From Brevundimonas sp. SGAir0440 (GTDB lineage Bacteria > Pseudomonadota > Alphaproteobacteria > Caulobacterales > Caulobacteraceae), in the NCBI RefSeq assembly GCF_005484585.1, contig NZ_CP039435.1, positions 2,976,001 through 3,040,000 on the forward strand: a stretch of 64,000 bases of DNA. Direction: 5' to 3'. How positions within the stretch are numbered: position 1 is the first letter of the stretch; each line of letters opens with the position of its first letter. Positions 21,592 through 27,540 of this stretch are shown here, piece by piece. The notes beneath the pieces were generated by a model. The model was given only the letters and a program-made list of their open reading frames with translations. It searched no databases and was not told the origin of the DNA. The position numbers and the translations under genes were made by a program.

Positions 21592-21620
21592 CCTCTAAGG
21601 GAGGCTCCGGGCGGGGTCAA
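21592..21620 (-). promoter_or_regulatory. Predicted housekeeping promoter of tRNA-Leu
   Basis: On the minus strand TTGACC (21620-21615) and TAGAGG (21597-21592) are spaced by 17 bases and end about 45 bases before the tRNA 5' end. The TTGAC and TTAGAG forms fit alphaproteobacterial sigma-70 promoters. Confidence 0.6.
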
Positions 21621-21771
21621 CAAGGATTTTTCGCCTTTGCGAGATTTCTTGCGCACGCGGCGCGGCAAGCCTGGCCGCACGTCGTTTTCGATCCGCGTTC
21701 GACGACGACTTAATGGGCGCTAAGCCTGTTTTCTAACCCCGTCTTGAGGCCAGCTCGCCTACAAGCGCCGC

Positions 21772-22632
21772 ATGGCGGACCCGTCTCTCAGCTCCTCTGC
21801 GCCGGAGCGCTTCGTCACGGAGCGCCGCGTCCGGCCGCGCGCGCCGTTCCGCCAGAACCGGCGCGCCTACGAGCGAGTGACGATCCTGGGTCAATCGATG
21901 GATCTGGTGAAGCCGGAAGAGGTGCTGCACCACATTCAGCAGGCGGTGCGACAGGGCGCAAAGAGCCTGATCGCCAATCATAATCTTCACAGCCTGTATC
22001 TGATGCAGAAGCGGCCTGAACTCGGCGCCTTCTACGACAAGGCCGATCTGATCGAGGTCGATTCGACGCCGCTTCTGGCCTTCTCGCGCGCCCTGGGCCT
22101 GCACAGCCGGGGCTTTCACCGCTGCACCTATCTGGACTGGCGCGACCATTTCTGGAGCGTGGCGAACCGTCAGGGCTGGCGTGTCCTGTCCGTCGGCGGC
22201 GCGCCCGGCGTCGGCGACGAGGCGGCCCGCCGGCTGAAGCTCCGCTATCCCGACGCCGACATCGCCATCCACCACGGCTTCTTCGACGCCCGGCCCGGGT
22301 CGTCCGAGAACGCCGCCGTCCTGGATCGGATCACGGCCTTTAAGCCCCATATCCTGTTCGTCGGCATGGGGATGCCGCGCCAGGAGCTATGGATCGCCGA
22401 CAACTTCGAGCGCCTGCCTGATTGCGTCATCCTGTCGGTCGGCGCCGCTTTCGACTATGAGGCGGGGGTTCAAAGCGCGGCCCCGCGCTGGATGGGACGC
22501 GCGGGCGTCGAATGGGCCTATCGCCTGCTGCACGACCCGAAACGGCTGTTCGTCCGCTACTGCGTCGAGCCTTGGACGCTCCTCCCGCTGGTCCTGCGCG
22601 ACATCCTAAAGGCCAGGGGTCGCAACCGCTGA
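21772..22632 (+). CDS. WecG/TagA/CpsF family (GT26) glycosyltransferase, possibly HfsJ-like
   Basis: A 286-residue enzyme of the WecG/TagA/CpsF family, which adds a sugar (often N-acetylmannosaminuronate or similar) to lipid-linked intermediates at the inner membrane. Recognisable blocks are NHNLHSLYLMQK, the acidic DLIEVDSTPLL, LSVGGAPGVGDEAA, FVGMGMPRQELWIADN and GAAFDYEAGVQSAAPRWM followed by GVEWAYRLLHDPKRLF. In Caulobacter a member of this family (HfsJ) is needed for holdfast polysaccharide; the neighbouring export-type gene fits such a role but does not prove it. Substrate is unknown. Confidence 0.85.
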   Translation: MADPSLSSSAPERFVTERRVRPRAPFRQNRRAYERVTILGQSMDLVKPEEVLHHIQQAVRQGAKSLIANHNLHSLYLMQKRPELGAFYDKADLIEVDSTPLLAFSRALGLHSRGFHRCTYLDWRDHFWSVANRQGWRVLSVGGAPGVGDEAARRLKLRYPDADIAIHHGFFDARPGSSENAAVLDRITAFKPHILFVGMGMPRQELWIADNFERLPDCVILSVGAAFDYEAGVQSAAPRWMGRAGVEWAYRLLHDPKRLFVRYCVEPWTLLPLVLRDILKARGRNR

Positions 22633-22730
22633 TCACGTTATTCCTACTGTCAGATAGATATTTATCGCCATGATCCCTCTGGACCGCCGCGTGTTATCGA
22701 CAGCGACGGAAACGAACAACGGGGGTGCGC

Positions 22731-24062
22731 GTGCCGCAGCAGAATGGACCGCATGTCGCCATCGTCGGCGCGGGTTTCAGCGGCCTGCTGACCGCCGTCA
22801 ATCTGCTGAAGGCCTCGCGCGATGTGCGCGTCACCCTGATCGAACGGCGCGGCGTTTTCGGTCCCGGCACCGCTTATGACACCGGAAATCCCGGCCATCT
22901 GCTGAACGTCCGCCTGGACAATATGAGCGCCTTTCCCGACCAGCCCGCCCACCTCGCCGACTGGCTGGCCGAACAGCCGTCGTGGCGCGCCCAGGACGGC
23001 TTCATCACCCGCGGCGTCTATGGCGACTATCTTCAGGCCTTGCTGGACGAGGCGCTGGACGACGCCCCCGACCGACTGAACCTGATCGGCGCCGAGGCTC
23101 AGTCCATCGATCGCCAGGACGACGGCTGGCGTATCGTGACCAGCGACGGAGAGGTCGCGGCCGATCAGGTCGTGCTGGCGCTGGGCAATCTGGAGCCCGC
23201 CTCGCCCCCCGGCGTCGATGACGCGGTGCGCGCCTCCCCTGCCTATGTCGAAAACCCCTGGCGGTTCGATCCCCAGACGGCGCGCGACGCCCGCAATGTC
23301 CTGCTGATCGGTTCGGGCCTGACGATGGTGGATGCAGCCATCACCCTGCGCCGACCCGGACGCCGCCTGACCGCCCTGTCGCGACACGGCCTTTTGCCCC
23401 GCGCCCACGCGACCGTTCCCCCCACGCCCTATCTCGGCGCCTTTTCAGGCAGCCCGGCCGAAATCCTGCGTCAAATCCGCGCCGCGACGGCCGAGGCCGA
23501 CTGGCGCGCCGTGTTCGACCGCCTGCGCCATTCCGCGCGCGACATTTGGCGCGGCTGGTCGCGGATCGAGCGCAGTCGCTTCCTGCGCCATCTGCGCCCC
23601 CTGTGGGACGTGCATCGTCATCGCCTGTCGCCCGGCCCGGCGCGCGACATCCATTCCATGCTGGCCGGCGGCGAGCTGACGATCCTGGCCGGCAAGCTGA
23701 CCGAGCTGAAGGCCACCGACGTCATAGAGGTCTCGTGGCGTCCGCGCGGAAAGAAACGCGCCATCAAGGCGCGGTTCGATCTGGTCGTGAACTGCACCGG
23801 GCCGCTGGGCGTGATCTCCAAGAGCACCGAACCGATGATCCGCGACATCTTGGACAAGGGTTACGGTCGCCCCGATCCCCTAGGCCTGGGCCTGCAGGTC
23901 GATGACGAGGGCGGTCTGCTGGACGGGGTGGGCGCGCCCGCACGCGGTCTTCACGCCATCGGCCCCCTGACGCGCGGCGCCTTCTGGGAAATGACGGCCG
24001 TGCCCGACCTGCGCGGCCAGGCCCGCGATCTCGCCGCCCGTATCCTGTCGGACCGCCCCTAG
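22731..24062 (+). CDS. FAD/NAD(P)-binding protein (YdhS-like)
   Basis: A ~443-residue flavoprotein-like enzyme with an N-terminal Rossmann motif VAIVGAGFSGLLTAVNLL. The YdhS/NAD_binding_9 pattern is seen: GTAYDTGNPGHLLNVRLDNMSAFP, LADWL, VLALGN and a second nucleotide motif at NVLLIGSGLTMVDAAI. The C-terminus has VVNCTGP and a GLHAIGPLTRGAFWEMTAVPDLR-type end (given in parts). The reaction is not known for this family. GTG 22731 has GGGGG five bases upstream and is preferred to GTG 22725. It lies between a glycosyltransferase and an export-type gene, hinting at envelope or polysaccharide metabolism. Confidence 0.8.
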   Translation: MPQQNGPHVAIVGAGFSGLLTAVNLLKASRDVRVTLIERRGVFGPGTAYDTGNPGHLLNVRLDNMSAFPDQPAHLADWLAEQPSWRAQDGFITRGVYGDYLQALLDEALDDAPDRLNLIGAEAQSIDRQDDGWRIVTSDGEVAADQVVLALGNLEPASPPGVDDAVRASPAYVENPWRFDPQTARDARNVLLIGSGLTMVDAAITLRRPGRRLTALSRHGLLPRAHATVPPTPYLGAFSGSPAEILRQIRAATAEADWRAVFDRLRHSARDIWRGWSRIERSRFLRHLRPLWDVHRHRLSPGPARDIHSMLAGGELTILAGKLTELKATDVIEVSWRPRGKKRAIKARFDLVVNCTGPLGVISKSTEPMIRDILDKGYGRPDPLGLGLQVDDEGGLLDGVGAPARGLHAIGPLTRGAFWEMTAVPDLRGQARDLAARILSDRP

Positions 24063-24117
24063 ACCCGAACAACCGACGCGTTTAGCCTTCACACCCGAAA
24101 CGATCGGGGGCGATGAC

Positions 24118-24654
24118 ATGGGGGCAAGGACAGGCATCGGCCTGCTGATCGCGATCCTGTCGCTGGGCCTGACGGCCTTTGCGCCTCAGAGCGTGTCGGA
24201 CTACCGCCTCGCCTCCGGCGACAAGGTGCGCATCGATGTCTTCGGCGAGGCGGCGCTGGGCGGCGAGTTCGTGATCGACGCCAACGGCCGGATCGCCCTG
24301 CCGTTGATCGGCGAGGTCCAGGCCGCCGGCCTGACGGGCGCCCAGCTTCAGGGCGCCGTCGCTCAAGCCCTGAGCCAGGGCTATCTGAACCAGCCGCGCG
24401 TCACCGCCCAGGTCCTGACCTATCGGCCGATCTACATCCTGGGCGAGGTCAATCGGCCGGGAGAATACCCCTATCTGCCGGACCTGACGGTGCTGAACGC
24501 CGTGGCGACGGCCCAAGGCTTCACCTATCGCGCCAACACGCGCCGTGTCTTCGTGCGTCGCGCCGGATCACAGGTCGAAGAGGCCCAGCCGCTGACCGCC
24601 GATGCGCGTGTTTCGCCCGGCGACACCCTGCGGATCGGCGAACGCTACTTCTGA
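24118..24654 (+). CDS. Polysaccharide export protein (Wza-like, Poly_export/SLBB), short form without lipobox
   Basis: A 178-residue exported protein with an N-terminal hydrophobic signal of about 25 residues. The Poly_export domain follows (YRLASGDKVRIDVFGEAALGGEF, IDANGRIALPLIGEVQAAG), then one SLBB-type domain (YILGEVNRPGEYPYLPDLTVLNAVATA). Wza-type proteins form the periplasmic/outer-membrane channel for secreted polysaccharide. There is no lipobox cysteine and only one SLBB-like segment, and the protein is about half the length of Wza. It may therefore be a periplasmic partner or use another anchor. No tyrosine autokinase (Wzc) gene is nearby. Confidence 0.85.
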   Translation: MGARTGIGLLIAILSLGLTAFAPQSVSDYRLASGDKVRIDVFGEAALGGEFVIDANGRIALPLIGEVQAAGLTGAQLQGAVAQALSQGYLNQPRVTAQVLTYRPIYILGEVNRPGEYPYLPDLTVLNAVATAQGFTYRANTRRVFVRRAGSQVEEAQPLTADARVSPGDTLRIGERYF

Positions 24655-24661
24655 CCCGCTG

Positions 24662-24964
24662 TCAGATCGGCATCGCCATGATTTCCTTATAGGCGGAAAT
24701 CACCTGATCGCGGACCGAGATCACCGTCTCCAGCGACGCCTCGGTCGAGCTCAGCGCCGTGACCACGTCGATCAGATTGCCCTGGCCCTGGACCGAGCGG
24801 GTCATCTGGGTTTCGGCCGCGCGCGACTGCTGGGTCATGTCGGTCATGGCGTTCTTGACCAGGTCGGCGAAGCCGCCGTCCCCGACGCCGGGCGCCTGGG
24901 CGGCGGTCGGCATGGCGCCGCCCTGAACGGCGGCATAGGCCTTGGCGGCCATCATCGGATTCAT
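24662..24964 (-). CDS. fliE: Flagellar hook-basal body complex protein FliE
   Basis: A 100-residue FliE, which links the MS ring to the proximal rod. The conserved C-terminal half is clear: FADLVKNAMTDM, LIDVVTALSSTEASLETVISVRDQVISAYKEIMAMPI (in parts). It is the last gene of the flgB-flgC-fliE set, ten bases after flgC, and converges with the export-protein gene with a seven-base gap. A GAGGG ribosome site precedes the ATG. Confidence 0.95.
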   Translation of the reverse strand: MNPMMAAKAYAAVQGGAMPTAAQAPGVGDGGFADLVKNAMTDMTQQSRAAETQMTRSVQGQGNLIDVVTALSSTEASLETVISVRDQVISAYKEIMAMPI

Positions 24965-24974
24965 GGCCTAGCCC

Positions 24975-25394
24975 TCAGCGTTTGATGATGTCGAGGGTGC
25001 GGCTGTCCATCGACCGCGCCGTCTCGATGACGTTCAGATTGGCCTCATAGGCGCGCTGCGCCTCGCGCATGTCCATCGCCTCGACCAGGGTGTCGACATT
25101 GGGCCGCATCACATAGCCCTGCGCGTTCGCGGCCGGGTGCGACGGATCATAGTCCATCTTGAAGTCGCCCTGGTCAGGCCGCACCTCGGCCAAGGTGACG
25201 CCGGTCGCCCCATCGACCTCGCGCGCCTGGAAGACCGGGATCTGGCGGCGATAGGGTTCACCGCCCGGCGTGCGCGCCGTCGACTGGGCGTTGGCGATGT
25301 TCTCGGCGATCACGCGCATGCGCGACTGCTGCGCCTTCAGGGCCGAGGCCGCCACCGCCATGGCGCTGTTCGAAGGGGGGATGGGATCAAGCAT
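24975..25394 (-). CDS. flgC: Flagellar basal-body rod protein FlgC
   Basis: A 139-residue proximal rod protein with the rod/hook N-terminal motif SALKAQQSRMRVIAENIANAQST and C-terminal VDTLVEAMDMREAQRAYEAN followed by MDSRTLDIIKR. Both terminal helices, required for axial assembly, are intact. AAGGA precedes the ATG by seven bases. It lies 25 bases after flgB. Confidence 0.96.
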   Translation of the reverse strand: MLDPIPPSNSAMAVAASALKAQQSRMRVIAENIANAQSTARTPGGEPYRRQIPVFQAREVDGATGVTLAEVRPDQGDFKMDYDPSHPAANAQGYVMRPNVDTLVEAMDMREAQRAYEANLNVIETARSMDSRTLDIIKR

Positions 25395-25419
25395 GGGTCA
25401 GTCCTTCTCGGCCATCGGC

Positions 25420-25824
25420 TCAGGCGCCCGGCCGCTTGGCGGCCATGCGGATCATGGACATGGATTTCTGGTAGAAGCCGATGGCGGCGTCATAGGCCAT
25501 GCGGCTCTCGGCCATTTTCAGCATCTGCTCTTCGACCACCACCGAATTGCCGTCCAGAGTGGTCTCCGAATCGGGCGCCTTGGTCGGAGCGAACCGCACC
25601 GGTGAACCGGCCGGCGCGATATGGGCCGCATTGGTGCGCACCATCTGCAGCCCCCCGCCCGAGCGCATGGCGGCGGCGAAGTCGGTCGGCTGTTTCAGGT
25701 CGCGCCCGACGAAGCCCGGCGTATCGGCGTTGGCGACGTTCTCGGCGATGACCCGCTGGCGGGCGTCCAGCCAGCCCAGCCGGCCCTTGATCTGCCCCAG
25801 CAGCGGAATGTCGGCGACGCCCAT
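25420..25824 (-). CDS. flgB: Flagellar basal-body rod protein FlgB
   Basis: A 134-residue proximal rod protein with RQRVIAENVANADTPGF at the N-terminus and SMIRMAAKRPGA at the end. It is first in the flgB-flgC-fliE run and divergent from fliO-fliP across a 145-base region with TTAA motifs. GGGAGA precedes the ATG. Confidence 0.95.
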   Translation of the reverse strand: MGVADIPLLGQIKGRLGWLDARQRVIAENVANADTPGFVGRDLKQPTDFAAAMRSGGGLQMVRTNAAHIAPAGSPVRFAPTKAPDSETTLDGNSVVVEEQMLKMAESRMAYDAAIGFYQKSMSMIRMAAKRPGA

Positions 25825-25877
25825 GGCGGTCTCCCGTGCGACGCGGATGCGCGCGATGGGCAGAAAATGCCGCCTGG

Positions 25878-25926
25878 ATGGTTAATAGGGGGTTATCTCA
25901 ACGGCTCGTTAACCGTGCTGGTTAAC
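25878..25926. promoter_or_regulatory. Candidate CtrA-binding sites between flgB and fliO
   Basis: TTAA-N7-TTAT (25882-25896) is one base from the CtrA consensus TTAA-N7-TTAA, and the same stretch read on the minus strand contains the half-site TTAACCAT (25885-25878). A perfect inverted repeat GTTAACC-N5-GGTTAAC lies at 25908-25926. Early flagellar genes in Caulobacter are driven by CtrA, and this gap feeds both flgBC-fliE and fliOP. The assignment is inferred from motif and context. Confidence 0.6.
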
Positions 25927-25969
25927 ATTCAGGGTCTAAGCGCGGACTGCGCGGGGCCTTTGCAGCGTC

Positions 25970-26260
25970 ATGAATTTCCTCGATCTCGCCCGGGCGGTCT
26001 TCGGCCTGGCCTTCACCCTCGGCCTGATCGGGATCGCGGCCTGGGCTGCGCGCCGCTATGCGCCGCAAATCCTGGCCCGGCTGAATGCAGAGCGCGGCGA
26101 GCGCCGGCTTCAGGTCGTCGAAACCCTTGTGCTGGACCCCGCCCGTCGCCTCGTTCTGGTCCGCGTCGATGACGAGGAACGGCTGATCCTGCTGGGCGAA
26201 GGCCGCGAACTGATCGAACCGCGTCAGCCCTCTCTCGGCAAAACAGGAGGCGGCCAGTGA
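25970..26260 (+). CDS. fliO: Flagellar biosynthetic protein FliO
   Basis: A 96-residue single-pass membrane protein. The membrane helix is at residues 8-27, followed by a cytoplasmic FliO-like domain with RRLQVVETLVLDPARRLVLVRVDDEERLILLG (in parts), the typical beta-rich core. FliO helps assemble FliP into the flagellar export gate. It overlaps fliP by four bases (GTGA). Sequence conservation in this family is low, so the call leans on position upstream of fliP. Confidence 0.82.
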   Translation: MNFLDLARAVFGLAFTLGLIGIAAWAARRYAPQILARLNAERGERRLQVVETLVLDPARRLVLVRVDDEERLILLGEGRELIEPRQPSLGKTGGGQ

Positions 26261-27069
26261 AGCCCGCCGTCTTCGTCAAGCCGACCGGCGCCGAGCTGAA
26301 GCGCGCGGCCCTGCTGTCGCTGTTCACCACCCTGGTCTGTCTGGCCTGGCCCGTCGCGGCCCTGGCTCAGCAGGCGGCGCAAAGCGGCTCGGCTCTCAAT
26401 ATCGATCTGGGCACCGGCGCCGGCCTGACCCAGCGCGTGGTCCAGCTGGTCGGTCTGATGACCGTCCTGTCGCTGGCGCCGTCGATTGTCATCATGACGA
26501 CCAGCTTCGTGCGGATCATCGTGGTCCTGTCGCTGCTGCGCACGGCGCTGGGCCTGCAACAGTCGCCGCCGAACGCCGTCCTGGTTTCCTTGTCGCTCTT
26601 CCTCAGCGCCATCGTCATGGCCCCGACCTGGCAGGACGCCTATGATTCGGGCATCCGTCCGCTGATGGATCAGCAGATCGAACTGCCCCAGGCCTTCGAT
26701 CAGGCGTCCGAACCCGTAAAAACCTTCATGCTGGCCCAGGTGGACCGCGGGGACCTCGCCCTGTTCACCCGTCTGTCGAAGATCGACCCGCCCCAGAACG
26801 TCCAGGACCTGCCCCTGCGCGTGGTCACGCCGGCCTTCATGATCAGCGAGTTGAAGAAGGCGTTCGAAATCGGATTTCTCCTTTTCGTTCCGTTCCTTGT
26901 GATCGATCTGGTGGTGGCCAGCGTGCTGATGTCGATGGGCATGATGATGCTCCCTCCGGTGGTGGTCTCACTCCCCTTCAAGTTGATCTTTTTCGTGCTG
27001 GTGGACGGCTGGCGATTGGTCGCCGGAAGCCTGGTCGAGAGCTTCCAACGGGCGTCCGGTACCGGATAA
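26257..27069 (+). CDS. fliP: Flagellar biosynthetic protein FliP
   Basis: A 270-residue export-gate subunit. It has a cleavable-type N-terminal hydrophobic segment, the hydrophobic core (LVGLMTVLSLAPSIVIMTTSF and RTALGLQQSPPNAVL) and the C-terminal FLLFVPFLVIDLVVASVLMSMGMMMLPP (in parts) characteristic of FliP. It forms the gate through which rod, hook and filament subunits are secreted. The start is a GTG overlapping the fliO stop. Confidence 0.96.
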   Translation: MKPAVFVKPTGAELKRAALLSLFTTLVCLAWPVAALAQQAAQSGSALNIDLGTGAGLTQRVVQLVGLMTVLSLAPSIVIMTTSFVRIIVVLSLLRTALGLQQSPPNAVLVSLSLFLSAIVMAPTWQDAYDSGIRPLMDQQIELPQAFDQASEPVKTFMLAQVDRGDLALFTRLSKIDPPQNVQDLPLRVVTPAFMISELKKAFEIGFLLFVPFLVIDLVVASVLMSMGMMMLPPVVVSLPFKLIFFVLVDGWRLVAGSLVESFQRASGTG

Positions 27070-27183
27070 TCCCCCGCCCCATATGGCTTTAAGCGTCATC
27101 GGCGCTTGCAAAGCATAGGGAAATCCGTGTTGATCCCCCGGTCCTCGCTCGGAATCGGGCGACTAACACTGGAAACGCTTCTT

Positions 27184-27462
27184 ATGACCACTCAAGCCGA
27201 ACTGATCGCCGCCGTCGCCAAGGACGCTGGTGTTTCGCAGGCCGACGCCGGCAAGGTGCTGACCGCGATCGTCGAAAACATCCACTCGACCCTGAAGTCG
27301 GGCGGCGACATCCGCATCTCGAACCTGGGCGTCTTCGACACCGCCGACCGCGCCGAGCGCGAAGGCCGCAACCCGGCTACCGGCGCGACCATCAAGATCG
27401 CCGCCTCCAAGGCCGTGCGCTTCCGCGTCTCCAAGCCGCTGAAGGACGCCGTCAACGGCTAA
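27184..27462 (+). CDS. hup: HU family DNA-binding protein
   Basis: A 92-residue nucleoid protein. The N-terminal helices (TQAELIAAVAKDAGVSQADAGKVLTAIVENI) are followed by the dimer core ISNLGVFDTADRAEREGRNPATG and the DNA-grasping arm, then a helix ending in SKPLKDAVNG. It compacts and bends DNA. The family usually has a proline at the arm tip, which falls in RNPATG. Hairpins downstream separate it from the convergent TPR gene. ATG 27184 gives the standard length. Confidence 0.94.
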   Translation: MTTQAELIAAVAKDAGVSQADAGKVLTAIVENIHSTLKSGGDIRISNLGVFDTADRAEREGRNPATGATIKIAASKAVRFRVSKPLKDAVNG

Positions 27463-27469
27463 GCCTTTT

Positions 27470-27533
27470 CGGTCCTGCGATGCAGGACCGGCAATGCTCG
27501 ACGGGCGGGGGTCGCAACGCGATCTCCGCCCGT
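27470..27533. terminator. Double hairpin between hup and the convergent TPR gene
   Basis: Hairpin 1 is CGGTCCTGC-GAT-GCAGGACCG (27470-27490). Hairpin 2 has arms ACGGGCGG (27501-27508) and CCGCCCGT (27526-27533) and is followed by TTCAATTT. Together they probably terminate hup and, from the other side, the TPR gene ending at 27541. Confidence 0.6.
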
Positions 27534-27540
27534 TTCAATT

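Noticed and set aside
27106-27183. Upstream extension of HU to 27106.
   Set aside because: It would add 26 unrelated residues before the invariant N-terminal helix; ATG 27184 gives the standard length.
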